Shown one piece after another: positions 1 to 9,339 of a stretch of DNA of 64,000 nt. The translations under genes were made by a program, and so were the position numbers. The stretch spans positions 15,337 through 79,336 of the forward strand of contig JAADFL010000187.1 in assembly GCA_013152945.1 (NCBI GenBank), in the 5' to 3' direction. This DNA comes from Deltaproteobacteria bacterium. Its GTDB lineage: Bacteria; Myxococcota_A; JAADFL01. The notes beneath the pieces were generated by a model that saw only the letters and a list, made by a program, of their open reading frames with translations, was not told the DNA's origin and did no database searches. Within the stretch, counting starts at the first letter, position 1; each line of letters opens with the position of its first letter.

Positions 1-294
1 CTGGAACAAATAGAAAGGCTGTGCGCACCGACCGTCTGGGTGCACTCCGGGTATCGATCACCTACGGTAAATAACGGCGTGGGAGGAGTCAGGCATTCAC
101 GTCACATGGAAGGACTTGCAGCAGACTTGTCTTTTCCTGGCAGCGAGGCATCCGCTGTCAAAAAGTGTATATGCAAACGGGCCAGGGCCGGCATCTGTGA
201 GATGTACGTGCACAAAGACCGCCACTATATACACATGGGACTTTGCAGGTACCTGGAAAAGCCCGGGCCCTTGAAATGGTGCGGCGAAAAATAG
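1..294 (+). CDS. M15-family peptidase, C-terminal part (5' end outside window)
   Basis: Reading frame 1 is open from the first base to a stop at 292-294, so the gene begins outside the window. The visible 97 residues contain SGYRSP, then VGGVRHSRHMEGLAADL, and near the end HYIHMGL. These match the zinc site of M15 (D-Ala-D-Ala carboxypeptidase-like) enzymes, with His from SRH, Asp from AADL and His from the terminal HxH. The likely role is trimming peptidoglycan peptides in the periplasm, but the signal peptide cannot be seen. It is convergent with the NlpC/P60 gene, only 8 bases away, so two cell-wall hydrolases end tail to tail. Confidence 0.75.
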   Translation: MEQIERLCAPTVWVHSGYRSPTVNNGVGGVRHSRHMEGLAADLSFPGSEASAVKKCICKRARAGICEMYVHKDRHYIHMGLCRYLEKPGPLKWCGEK

Positions 295-302
295 AAAGTC
301 GA

Positions 303-2483
303 TTAGAGAAGCATCTCCCACGCGAGTTCGATTACACCTTGCACAAAGACCTTGCACAGCCCTGGGGCCGGGCCGCTGCAGCCGGGACCGGCCATGATCG
401 CAGCCTTGAGCCTCAAGTTCTTCAACAATCCAAGGTCGAACAATGCGGATACTATGCTCTTACCTTGTCCGAGATGAATGGTCTGGCCGAAGTTTTCGAA
501 ATTCCTGCTCTGGTACGACAGGTAAAGATCCGTGAGCATCCTTGTCCCGGGTATTCTCAAATACCTTGCACGAAAAGATACCCCAAGCGATTTCGTGCCC
601 AGGCCTTCATAGAAACTATTTGCCAAAAACCAAGCGTCTTCATAGTACAAACCAAGCTCGATCCTCTGCGAAATCGAGTAACCGAACAGGGCTGCAATAC
701 CGACAGCCGAAGGCCCTCCCGACCTGCGTTCTACAGCCACAATCTTGGGCAACCCATATCCTTTAAGCGATTCGGGTTCCAAAACCGATCCCGTTTTGAT
801 GGCTTGAAAATAATACATGCCGTCGAAGTACGAAGGCACGAATGCGGCGTCATGTACCCTGGCCTCGAGTCTGGTGGAAAACCTATGTAATTTCCGGCCG
901 GATATCATGGCGGACATCTCAACTCCAAGGGCACCTCCGGCGCCTATGGTCCTCGGTCCGATCAGTGAACCTGAATCAATAAAAGCCGCCATGTCGAATT
1001 GCCGGGAGGTGAACAAGTCGATCGAGATGCCGAGACCTGCTGCAACAATTTTGGTCCTTGCAGGATTGGTAAGCCCTTCAAGGTAAGGAGCATCGAGGTC
1101 CGCAGCAACGGAAACATCGAGTCCAAGTCCTCCGGGCATGCCTGATCCGGGATCCAGGAACAATCTTCCGCCTATTATCCTGGGGCTGGACACATCGTCC
1201 AGGAATAACTGCATACCGAGCGGAGTTTTTCGATTAGTCTTGTCCCGTCTGCCGCCGCTCAAGAACAAGCGAGCTTCCATTTCGAGAGATAAAGGCGTGT
1301 CGTATACATCCCAGCCCGGCACCTGGCTCGACGCCAGGTAAGGTGTAAGCCCATGGACCAGGAACCCCCTTCCGAGCGTCAGCTCGTTCGACCTTTTGAG
1401 AGCCAGGTGAAACGAAGAGCCGGCGCGGCCGATCTCAAGTTGGTCCAGGACCCCGAGATAGTACCTCCAGTCCTTGGACCTGTTGTTCCAGGTTGGTTCA
1501 CCTGCATCCTTTCCGGACAGGTCCAGCCCCAGTGTATAAGCAAGACAAATTTCCAAAGCAAGGTGAGGTACGACAATCTTCAACCTGGGAGTTATTCCGA
1601 GGAATACCTGGTGATCTTCGAACAACACCCCGGTTCCAAGCCCCAGGAAACCGGCCTGCCGCAATGGCAGAGGCAGGGAAAATTCGATTTCCCTGTACCG
1701 GTTGATTTTCAGCGGAACATACCAAGGTCTGACGGGCCTTTCCCTCTGTGTGGAATTGTTCAACACCGGAGTTTTGCCCGCCTCCGCCATTGTACCGCGT
1801 GGAGGTTCGAAACCTATTACAGCTCCGTCCAGGGGTCCCGGAAGCCTGGATCCCCTTCTCTTGTCTTTCATAGGATCAAGGTCGGGATCCAGAATTCCCG
1901 GCGGCAGGCCGATTACCCTACGGGCAGTGACCAGCCTCGATTTGTAATAAGAAGCGGAAAGACTGCTGATGGTGACCTCGCCGAGTCCGCTTGCAGCGTG
2001 CACGAAATCGTTTTCACCGATATACATCCCGACATGGTCTATTCTCTTGGATCCGGGCCGCGCGGAAAAAAAGAGCAAGTCACCTGGTTCGAGTTCACCC
2101 GGACTCACCTTCAGTCCGACCTTTGCCATGTCCCGTGACACCCTTGGCAGGCCGTAACCGTTTTCAGCAAAAACCTTTACCATCAGGCCGGAGCAATCAT
2201 AGCCATCGGGGCCGATCCCGCCGTAAAGGTAAGGCATACCAAGGCGCTCCATGGCACTGTCGACCACATCGGATTGCCTCGGCGGATCTTTTCGCCAATG
2301 TACCGCAAGTTCCATTGGACGATTGAAATGATAACCCAAAAATATCCCTGTATCGGGCAACCAGTTGAAATGCAGACTTTCCAGATGCAGGGATCCCGAG
2401 TTTGCAAGGCCCGGCATAGTAAGCAACAACACACAGGACAATGCCGATGCTGAAAGACGCAAACACAACCTCCGATACAGCAA
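303..2483 (-). CDS. NlpC/P60 peptidoglycan hydrolase fused to a probable outer-membrane beta-barrel
   Basis: 726 residues if the TTG start at 2483 is used; it gives a good signal peptide (arginines, a hydrophobic run near residues 13-23, then PGLANSG). Residues about 70-190 form an NlpC/P60 cysteine peptidase: Cys97 in DGYDCSGL, His150 in IDHVGMYIG and His162 in DFVHAAS form the expected Cys-His-His set. A Pro/Arg-rich linker follows. From about residue 260 to the end the sequence alternates polar and hydrophobic residues in short segments with Gly/Asn turns, as in outer-membrane barrels; this is judged by eye, and the last residue is Leu, not Phe. The family links the N-terminal half to cleavage of cell-wall peptides. 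The fusion suggests a hydrolase held at the outer membrane. No clear Shine-Dalgarno, so the exact start is uncertain. Confidence 0.8.
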   Translation of the reverse strand: MLYRRLCLRLSASALSCVLLLTMPGLANSGSLHLESLHFNWLPDTGIFLGYHFNRPMELAVHWRKDPPRQSDVVDSAMERLGMPYLYGGIGPDGYDCSGLMVKVFAENGYGLPRVSRDMAKVGLKVSPGELEPGDLLFFSARPGSKRIDHVGMYIGENDFVHAASGLGEVTISSLSASYYKSRLVTARRVIGLPPGILDPDLDPMKDKRRGSRLPGPLDGAVIGFEPPRGTMAEAGKTPVLNNSTQRERPVRPWYVPLKINRYREIEFSLPLPLRQAGFLGLGTGVLFEDHQVFLGITPRLKIVVPHLALEICLAYTLGLDLSGKDAGEPTWNNRSKDWRYYLGVLDQLEIGRAGSSFHLALKRSNELTLGRGFLVHGLTPYLASSQVPGWDVYDTPLSLEMEARLFLSGGRRDKTNRKTPLGMQLFLDDVSSPRIIGGRLFLDPGSGMPGGLGLDVSVAADLDAPYLEGLTNPARTKIVAAGLGISIDLFTSRQFDMAAFIDSGSLIGPRTIGAGGALGVEMSAMISGRKLHRFSTRLEARVHDAAFVPSYFDGMYYFQAIKTGSVLEPESLKGYGLPKIVAVERRSGGPSAVGIAALFGYSISQRIELGLYYEDAWFLANSFYEGLGTKSLGVSFRARYLRIPGTRMLTDLYLSYQSRNFENFGQTIHLGQGKSIVSALFDLGLLKNLRLKAAIMAGPGCSGPAPGLCKVFVQGVIELAWEMLL

Positions 2484-2632
2484 AGACCGACACGTTAAAG
2501 CTTATCCGAGATGGCCGGGACCGGCAAAACATTAATCGGGGGTGCCCTTGATTGACACCTGTTCATGCTATGCTTAGAATACATCGGGTTTTACATGATC
2601 TCCGCCAATCTTTTGGTGAGCAAAGGGGAAGC

Positions 2633-5020
2633 ATGGACAACGGACTCAAAAAAGTTGAGAATGGTACAATCAAAAGGAAAATAATAATAATACTTATCTT
2701 GTTGATTGCAGGTGTACTTGCAGGCGCCGGATACTATTATTACAAGTTATATGGCAGGGCCTCAAAGCAGGAAGTGGCCGATCTTCTTTCCAATGCATTG
2801 AAAAAGCACCAGGGAAATGTCTGTGTCATGGCGCCCAAAGGTGATTCATCCATGCCGGGGCAGGCTTTAAAAATGAAAAAGGCGGGAGCTGTTCCGGGGC
2901 TTGTTCAAGCCCTTGACGGGCCGGACCAGGCAAAGATCGCCGACATCTTGCGAAAAAGCGGGTTAAACGGGATCCTGGTTTCCAGGAAATTTCATTTCAG
3001 GGACAGGAGACCGGATGCGGTTTTGAACCGTTTCATCAGGTTGCGATTCTGCAGGTTGTTCAATGCCGAGTTGATGGCTGAAGACTGGGTACTATACAGC
3101 CTGGTAAAGCCGCTCGAATATTCAAGAGCGGAAAAAAAGGCGTTACTTGAACTGGCCAGAAAGGCCCTGTCCAGGGAAAAAACACCGGAACTTTCTTTCT
3201 TGCCTGCTTCCCTGAAAGCAAGGAAAAACATAGAGACCGAGGTCATACTCACGATATGGCCCAATCACAGGTTTGCCGTAATGGCCAGAGCTAAACTAAA
3301 AGGTCCGATAAGGGCCGTACTTAAGGCCGCATCCAGGTGCAAGGTGAAATGGGCCAGGAGGCAAAAGACCAGGGGATTGCCTTTGCTGGAAATGGCCATG
3401 CCCAAGTCCAGGATTCAAATCGACATCGTGCATGACAGGGGCAGGTTCGTTGACAGAACCGATAAGGTCCTGTTCTATGGCGTGGAACTGGGGCTTGCAG
3501 GGCTGTACCTGAAAAAAGATGACAGGATAAAGGTGTTGCCGCCAGGCTACGCAGTATGGTTCGGCAAAGACTACTACACGAAATTATTGAAATCGCTGAT
3601 GCTGGTATCTTGCGGCAGGGGAAAAACCGAGTCTTCGAAAAAATGCAGAAACGATTGGAGTTACAAGGATCCCAAAGTGGACTTCGGCAGGTTTGCAGCC
3701 GTATCGTTCAGGGACAGGGAGCCCGGAGGCGGTCTCATTGAGTTATATAGATCCGTTCCCCTGATCAAAATGAGTGACATCACCAGGGAAAGCATCATAA
3801 AGGCAGTCGAGGCCGGCGCGGACAATATGGCAAAAACAGTTTATCCAAACGGCGAACTCTGGCCCCATGGACACAAGCAGGAGGCGAAACTCAAGCCGGA
3901 GCCCGGCAAGGTGGTTTACAGGTATGCGCCGATAACCGACTATTATTCAAGAGACTACAACATGGTCAGGCACGTCCTGGTTCCATACACGGTAATGTTG
4001 GCGAACAGGTTCGTGCCCAAGGAGTTGTACAGGAAAGCGGCCCTTGCCTCCATGCGCTTCTTTCAGAGACATTGCCGCTTTGAAAAGGGCATGGCCTATC
4101 CTTTTTGGAACAATAACGTAAAGACCGGGGCCGCGGCCCTGGGCGCCGTGGCCCTGATGGAATACGCATCCCAGGCCGAGCTCCCGCCCGACCTCCGAAA
4201 ACTGGCAAAGGGCCTGGAGAAATTCATATTATTCATGGAAGATAAAAACGGTCATTTCAAGGATTACCATGTCAAGCCGGGACATCCCTACTATGGCAGG
4301 GAGACGACGATCTTCCCGGGTGAAATCCTGCTTGGTTTGTCGAGACTGTACAGGGTATTCAAGGATCAGGAGGCAAAACAAGGCTTTGAAAAAGGCGCCG
4401 AGTTCTACCACAAGTACTTCGAGACTGCGGCTTCAAGGAAAAAATCCGATGGAACCTATAGCGAAGGAGACGCACTGGACATCCTGCAATTCAGCCCTTG
4501 GTACATCATGGCCCTGGAGGACTTCTACCGGCAGAGCAAGGATCCGAAGTACGCAAAATGGGCACTGGAAGTCGGCAACTGGGCGGTTGATAACTACGAG
4601 GTGTTGCCTCCAAGAGCACCTTATGCAGACCATGTGGGAACTTTTTGGCAAAGGGAACGCGAAGAGCCTGCCATGCATGGTTGTGTGTACACCGAAGGCG
4701 CTGCTTCGGCCCTGGGCGTGGCTACCGCTGCAGGTAACGAACTGATGAGAAACAAGTTTCGAAATGCAACGTTATGGGGATGCCGTTTTGCTCTTCAGCT
4801 TCAATACCACCACCTTGAAAACGATTTCTACCTGCCATTCCCAAAAAAGGCGGACGGCGCTTTCAGATATTCACTCACCGAGGACCATATACGTATAGAT
4901 TATACGTACCATGCCTTGTCGGCATTGACCCAGGCCCTCAAGCACCTGAAGGAAGATGAATTCACAATCGTAAGGCCTGAACCGGATGTGAATGTCAAAC
5001 CTGCGTTTCCGGTCGAATAG
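2633..5020 (+). CDS. Membrane-anchored protein with alpha/alpha-barrel-like C-terminal half, function unknown
   Basis: 795 residues. ATG 2633 is chosen over upstream in-frame ATG codons because AAAGGGGAAGC lies directly before it. Residues about 15-40 are a basic flank plus one transmembrane helix, followed by GYYYYK, so the body should face the periplasm. Residues about 45-370 are not recognised. The second half (about 400-780) has repeated paired helices with Trp/Tyr/His-rich turns (NGELWPHGH, YPFWNNN, FSPWYIMALEDFY, TEGAASALG), a layout seen in the six-hairpin glycosidase and uronate-epimerase superfamilies. A carbohydrate-active role is only inferred. It stands alone on this strand, between genes on the other strand, and may end at the weak hairpin at 5019-5037. 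Confidence 0.6.
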   Translation: MDNGLKKVENGTIKRKIIIILILLIAGVLAGAGYYYYKLYGRASKQEVADLLSNALKKHQGNVCVMAPKGDSSMPGQALKMKKAGAVPGLVQALDGPDQAKIADILRKSGLNGILVSRKFHFRDRRPDAVLNRFIRLRFCRLFNAELMAEDWVLYSLVKPLEYSRAEKKALLELARKALSREKTPELSFLPASLKARKNIETEVILTIWPNHRFAVMARAKLKGPIRAVLKAASRCKVKWARRQKTRGLPLLEMAMPKSRIQIDIVHDRGRFVDRTDKVLFYGVELGLAGLYLKKDDRIKVLPPGYAVWFGKDYYTKLLKSLMLVSCGRGKTESSKKCRNDWSYKDPKVDFGRFAAVSFRDREPGGGLIELYRSVPLIKMSDITRESIIKAVEAGADNMAKTVYPNGELWPHGHKQEAKLKPEPGKVVYRYAPITDYYSRDYNMVRHVLVPYTVMLANRFVPKELYRKAALASMRFFQRHCRFEKGMAYPFWNNNVKTGAAALGAVALMEYASQAELPPDLRKLAKGLEKFILFMEDKNGHFKDYHVKPGHPYYGRETTIFPGEILLGLSRLYRVFKDQEAKQGFEKGAEFYHKYFETAASRKKSDGTYSEGDALDILQFSPWYIMALEDFYRQSKDPKYAKWALEVGNWAVDNYEVLPPRAPYADHVGTFWQREREEPAMHGCVYTEGAASALGVATAAGNELMRNKFRNATLWGCRFALQLQYHHLENDFYLPFPKKADGAFRYSLTEDHIRIDYTYHALSALTQALKHLKEDEFTIVRPEPDVNVKPAFPVE

Positions 5021-5037
5021 ACCTTTTTTATAGGTCT
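5019..5037. terminator. Weak hairpin between converging genes
   Basis: AGACCT at 5019-5024 pairs with AGGTCT at 5032-5037 around a T-rich loop, just at the stop codon of the + strand gene and before the stop of the - strand gene at 5028. The stem is only six pairs and the T run lies in the loop, so this is a poor fit to a classic rho-independent terminator. It is listed only because of its position. Confidence 0.25.
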
Positions 5038-5405
5038 TCAAAAGTATAGCTTTCCAGCCGCTCCAACAGGTCCTGGATATCGAAAAGCCTGCTTTCGTGC
5101 ATTCTCCTGGCCTTGATGGCATAGGTCTTGTTACCATCCTCGGGTATATTCTGTATAAAATTTTCCACCTTGGCCAACTCTCCCCTTACTACATCCCTTG
5201 CTTCCTCCAGCTTGTCCACGGTCGGATCCAAGAGCACCAACCTCTGACCTCCCTTTTCCTTCCAAACCAGGAAGCGGCGTAAAAAATTCAGGTCGGCCGC
5301 CATGTCCTGGAGGATTTCTTCCACTGCCTGCGATGGCACTTCCCCTGCTTTGCTCAACGCCCTGTATTCTCCCTTCTTATTCGTTTCCCCTGAAACAGAG
5401 TCCAA
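5028..5405 (-). CDS. Small helical protein, unknown function
   Basis: 125 residues if started at the TTG at 5405; there is no strong ribosome site, so a later start is possible. The sequence is rich in Glu, Lys, Leu and Arg with helical heptad-like stretches (EEARDVVRGELAKVENFIQN and, near the end, ESRLFDIQDLLERLESYTFEDL). It has no signal peptide or membrane helix, so it is probably cytoplasmic. No family was recognised. It is followed on the same strand, about 80 bases upstream, by the HEAT-repeat gene, so the two may be co-transcribed. Confidence 0.5.
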   Translation of the reverse strand: MDSVSGETNKKGEYRALSKAGEVPSQAVEEILQDMAADLNFLRRFLVWKEKGGQRLVLLDPTVDKLEEARDVVRGELAKVENFIQNIPEDGNKTYAIKARRMHESRLFDIQDLLERLESYTFEDL

Positions 5406-5482
5406 AACCTATTTTCAAGGCGATTCTATATGGGCCAAGCCCATCCGGTCAACGTGGAAACTTGGAATTTGCAAGCCTGTTC

Positions 5483-6289
5483 TCAGCCCCGCCTGTCCCT
5501 TACCCGGCCATGCCTGTCCAGCTTGAATCCCTTTGGCAGCACTTCTTCGACTTGTTTTCTAAATCCCTTGACATCCCATTCGTTCCGGGCGAGCACCTCG
5601 GCGATTCCCACCCTGAATCTCCTGCTCGTGTGCTCTTCCAGCAAAAGATTGATTATGGGCTCCCTGGCGCAATCATCCTTTTGCCTGCCCAAGGCAGCGA
5701 CTGCCAGGAAACGAACTTCCTCATCTTCATCTTCAAGAAACTTCAGAGCAGCTTCGGCTATCCGATGGTCTACAGGCGGTTTACTGCTGTGAATCAACAA
5801 ATCCTCTTTATCTTCCTCGTATTCCCCGTCTTCACTCAACTCGTCCAAACCTGAAAGAAAAGTAAGTAATGCAACCTTTTTTTCAGGGTTCCTCGTATAC
5901 TCCACATCCAAGTCATTCAGCAGGGAAACAACCTCGTGAACAAATCGCTCCTCGTCCTTCTCGAGTATCTGTCTCAACAGTGCGAGCGGCCATGATATTT
6001 GGTCTATTTTACGCAATGACTCTTTAATTGGCTCGATTGCATCCTCACCAAATGACAGGACCAAGTGGCCCACCTGTTGCTTTTCTTCTTCGTCAATCAC
6101 CCCGTTTTCAGACAGAATCGTGTAACGTTTCAATAGACCGAAAATTGCTTCCGGTGTGCCGATCTCGGCCAGCCGATGGGCCGCAGCCATACGATTTTCA
6201 GTTGGGCCGTATTTCTGGGTCAGTTTCTTCACCAGCCTGTCTACAGGACTCGAAGATCCAAGGCCCTTGAACAGATTTTTTAATCCCAT
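5483..6289 (-). CDS. HEAT-repeat protein
   Basis: 268 residues from the ATG at 6289, which has GGAG eight bases upstream; an in-frame start 16 codons earlier lacks one. Helical repeats of HEAT type are visible, for example RMAAAHRLAEIGTPEAIFGLL near the N-terminus and RIAEAALKFLEDEDEEVRFLAVAALGRQ about residue 195 onward. An acidic stretch (EDGEYEEDKED) separates two blocks. Such proteins are scaffolds or adaptors and have no catalytic residues. The gene lies upstream of the small helical protein on the same strand, and divergent from the O-antigen-ligase gene. Confidence 0.7.
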   Translation of the reverse strand: MGLKNLFKGLGSSSPVDRLVKKLTQKYGPTENRMAAAHRLAEIGTPEAIFGLLKRYTILSENGVIDEEEKQQVGHLVLSFGEDAIEPIKESLRKIDQISWPLALLRQILEKDEERFVHEVVSLLNDLDVEYTRNPEKKVALLTFLSGLDELSEDGEYEEDKEDLLIHSSKPPVDHRIAEAALKFLEDEDEEVRFLAVAALGRQKDDCAREPIINLLLEEHTSRRFRVGIAEVLARNEWDVKGFRKQVEEVLPKGFKLDRHGRVRDRRG

Positions 6290-6503
6290 GAAATGAACTC
6301 CTTGCCCGAATATGACATCAGGGCGCAGTCTAGACACTGGGCACTGAGCTTGTCAAGAAAGGGGATGGTCAGACTTGTCAAGTTCACAGGTTTCATGGTA
6401 CTTAATCGCAATACTCGAAGCTGATTTAATTCAGGGGAAAAGGCGGCATTACAATATGAACCGGTAATTGATAAACATTTAATGAGTATAATGAGTTATT
6501 GAC

Positions 6504-9071
6504 ATGACCAGGGACTCAAGACACAGAGGGCTATTCAACCAAAGCAGGCTTGGAGCCTTGTCCGAGTTTCTGATGCTGGCCTTACTGGTCGTTACTCCAT
6601 TGCTCGTGGGAACCGTGCATCCATTGACGATTTTGTTGACTTCGCTTACAGCACAGGCCGCATTGGCTCTTGACTTTATCAGAAGAAGGAGACACGGAAG
6701 GTCCGACATAGTTTTTGGCGCATTAGGCTTGGTGTTCACCTTGACCCTTGCGTGGACCATACTGCAGGCCGTTCCTCTTCCCCGGGGCCTGTTGGAGCTT
6801 ATTTCTCCCAAGTCTGTGGAAATCCGTGATTTCGTGCTAAAGGATACGGCCAAATGGACAATCGCCAGCCTGTCCATGGATCAGCCGGCGACGATTATCG
6901 AATCCATAAGGTTTCTGGGGTTGCTTTCGATCTTTCTTTTGGCATTGAACAGGGTGGCTTCAAGACATGAACGAATTTCCAGGATGCTTGGCGTCCTGGT
7001 TGCAACCGGAGCTGCCATTACCATCCTGGGTCTTTTCCAAAAGCTGTTCGGAGTAACCGCCATTTTGGGCATCTATGATACACCGGCGGTGAAGAACAAC
7101 TATTTTACGGCAACATTCGTCAACCCCAACCACCTGGCTGGATATCTCGCCTTGCTTGCACCTGTGGGGGTGGGCCTGACACTTGATACAAGAGACAAGC
7201 ATAAAAAGGTGCTCTGCGCCCTGGGCTCCGGGCTGATAATGCTGGGAGCGGTATTGAGCATGTCCAGGGGTGGAATAATCGCGATCCTATTGGGCCAAAT
7301 CCTCCTGTTCCTGCTATTGCTGGCAAAGAAGATCAGGGACAAGAGGGCCCTGGTGAGTATCGCCCTGGTGACATTGGCTGCGCTATCAGTTGCATCCTGG
7401 CTGGCCTACAAGGAACTTGCCGAGCAGTACGAAACCATGGACACAGCCCAAAAAATAACTACAGATGAAAAAATACAGGCCTGGAAATCCGTATGGCCCA
7501 TGGTAAAAGACTTCTGGCTGACCGGCATAGGTAGAGGCGCTTTTGCAACAGTATATTCGATCTACAAGACAATTCCCGACAGGCTGACCTATACGCATGC
7601 AGAGAACGAAGCCATCCAGGCCGTGGCGGACCTCGGCACTATAGCCGGTGGCTTGTTGATCCTTGCGATTGCTCTTGCCTTTCTGTTTCTTTCGACCAGC
7701 AGGGGCCTGACTCCGACGAAATGCGGGGTCATTGCCGGTCTCATGGCCTGTTCGTTTCAAAACATGGTAGATTTCAATCTCGAAACCGGAGCAGTCGGAT
7801 TGACATTCTTTGCCCTGTTGGGAGCTGTCCTCGGCAGGTCCATACGAAGGAACTCTGGGAAAAAGAGATGGCATAAATCGTTTGTAAGAATTCCTGCAAG
7901 CAAAGGCTTGGCTGTCTTGTCGTCTCTCTCTTTAATGTCGGCCGGCTTCGGTTCCTGGGCATCATTGCACAGCATGTCGATGGACACATTCGATGTCATG
8001 ACCGCGATTGACTCGGAAGGATATGAAAAAGCGTTACTAACCGGAAGGCAGGTGTTAGGACACAGGCCTGCGGATTTCTATTTGGCTTATTTGCTCGCCA
8101 GGGCTGCATTGGAAGAGGGTAAGACCAGACAGGCGATGCACTGGGTCAACAGGGCACAGTATTTGAACCCAGTTGCGTGGGAACCGCACGAACTTGCCGC
8201 CTTCATACTCATGCACATCAAGAGGAACAAGCAGGCCAGGATAGAGATAAGACTTGCCGCCGAAAAAGCAGGGACTGCGTTCAAACCCATATTGAAACGT
8301 GCTTTCAGAATCTTTCCCTATACAAAATGCTGGCTGGAGATGACACCCGACCAACCGGACCAGCAAGAGTACCTCGCCATGCGCCTGTTACAGGCTCACG
8401 AGGCAAAACAGGCTTTTGGTATTCTTTCTTCCTTGATAAAAGAAGGGCATTTGGAGCCGCGGGTGCTCCTGCTGGCAGCCAGGGCCGCAAAAGAGCAAGG
8501 CCTGGTTCAAAAGGCCATGACCCTTGCACGAAATGCATCCAGGGTCGATCCTACCCGGCCTTCGCCTTACATGTTCATGGCTTCATTGGCGGGCACGGGT
8601 GAATCTTGCGAACAAATCCTGCGGGAAGGACTTCAAAACGTCGACAAGAAAAAAAGAGTTTACCTCCAAAAAAGACTTGCGCTCTTGTTGCTGAACAGTG
8701 GGAGGCTCGAAGAAGCAATAGAAATAGCCGAAGACATGAACAAGCAGGCAGGTATCCGGTATGGAGTCAAAGCCACTGCCAATTGGCTCCTCGGAATGAT
8801 CGAGGAAAAAAGAGGGAACGTGCACCAGGCTGTATTTTATTTACAACAGGCAGTCAAACTGGACCCGGCGAGCCGAAGCTACAGGTACAGGCTCGCGCTC
8901 CTGCTTCAAAGAAACGGAGCACTCAAAAAGGCTGAAGCAGAGCTGAAAAAACTCGTTGGCGCAAATCCATTAAACAGGGCATATGAGGCCTCACTGAAGA
9001 GAGTCCAGGATAAGCTGAAAAAATCCATGTCAAACCTTGAAGAGCAGGATTTGAAAAAACAATTCCCTTGA
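6504..9071 (+). CDS. O-antigen ligase/polymerase-like membrane protein with TPR C-terminus
   Basis: 855 residues. The first ~430 have about ten hydrophobic segments and the Wzy_C/WaaL-type signature ATFVNPNHLAGYLALLAP in a large extracytoplasmic region, followed by SMSRGG and the YTHAENEAIQ segment. Members of this family join or polymerise lipid-linked glycans at the periplasmic face. Residues about 530-850 are tetratricopeptide-like (LARAALEEGKTRQAMHWVNRAQYLNP; LLNSGRLEEAIEIAEDM; YRLALLLQRNGALKKAEAELKKL), probably periplasmic. This ligase-plus-TPR layout is common in Deltaproteobacteria and Planctomycetes, where the substrate is usually unknown. There is no glycan cluster beside it, so the substrate cannot be inferred here. 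Confidence 0.8.
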   Translation: MTRDSRHRGLFNQSRLGALSEFLMLALLVVTPLLVGTVHPLTILLTSLTAQAALALDFIRRRRHGRSDIVFGALGLVFTLTLAWTILQAVPLPRGLLELISPKSVEIRDFVLKDTAKWTIASLSMDQPATIIESIRFLGLLSIFLLALNRVASRHERISRMLGVLVATGAAITILGLFQKLFGVTAILGIYDTPAVKNNYFTATFVNPNHLAGYLALLAPVGVGLTLDTRDKHKKVLCALGSGLIMLGAVLSMSRGGIIAILLGQILLFLLLLAKKIRDKRALVSIALVTLAALSVASWLAYKELAEQYETMDTAQKITTDEKIQAWKSVWPMVKDFWLTGIGRGAFATVYSIYKTIPDRLTYTHAENEAIQAVADLGTIAGGLLILAIALAFLFLSTSRGLTPTKCGVIAGLMACSFQNMVDFNLETGAVGLTFFALLGAVLGRSIRRNSGKKRWHKSFVRIPASKGLAVLSSLSLMSAGFGSWASLHSMSMDTFDVMTAIDSEGYEKALLTGRQVLGHRPADFYLAYLLARAALEEGKTRQAMHWVNRAQYLNPVAWEPHELAAFILMHIKRNKQARIEIRLAAEKAGTAFKPILKRAFRIFPYTKCWLEMTPDQPDQQEYLAMRLLQAHEAKQAFGILSSLIKEGHLEPRVLLLAARAAKEQGLVQKAMTLARNASRVDPTRPSPYMFMASLAGTGESCEQILREGLQNVDKKKRVYLQKRLALLLLNSGRLEEAIEIAEDMNKQAGIRYGVKATANWLLGMIEEKRGNVHQAVFYLQQAVKLDPASRSYRYRLALLLQRNGALKKAEAELKKLVGANPLNRAYEASLKRVQDKLKKSMSNLEEQDLKKQFP

Positions 9072-9192
9072 CACCTTCCCAAATTGAAAACACCCGGTCC
9101 ATGGTTGGGCGGGAAGGCCGGACAATGCCTGTTGACCTTCCACTGTTCTGTTGCTAATCATTACGACCGTACCTTTCCATGGAGGTTGCAAG

Positions 9193-9309
9193 ATGGCGAG
9201 ATCCAAGAGCAAGAAAAAAAGGATGCAACACAGACGGCGCACCAAATTGAACCGGCGCAAGTCCAGACAGAAGGCATCGACATCCGGCCTGTCGGAAACG
9301 ACACGATAG
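9193..9309 (+). CDS. 38-residue very basic small protein
   Basis: ATG at 9193 is preceded by GGAGG at 9181-9185 with an ideal seven-base spacer; the frame stops at TAG 9307-9309. The product begins MARSKSKKKRMQHRRRTKLN and roughly half of its residues are Lys or Arg; it has no Cys or hydrophobic segment. The composition resembles small ribosome- or RNA-bound proteins (Thx/bS22-like in style), but no family is assigned. It lies 30 bases upstream of nadD in the same orientation. The strong ribosome site in a short gap between two genes is the main reason to believe it is real. Confidence 0.6.
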   Translation: MARSKSKKKRMQHRRRTKLNRRKSRQKASTSGLSETTR

Positions 9310-9339
9310 GGCTGACGCCTATATCGGTCCGGGCATAAA

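Noticed and set aside
243-890. 215-codon open frame antisense to the NlpC/P60 fusion gene
   Set aside because: It lies fully inside the opposite-strand gene, has no ribosome site and no recognisable domain; the minus-strand frame has clear catalytic motifs.
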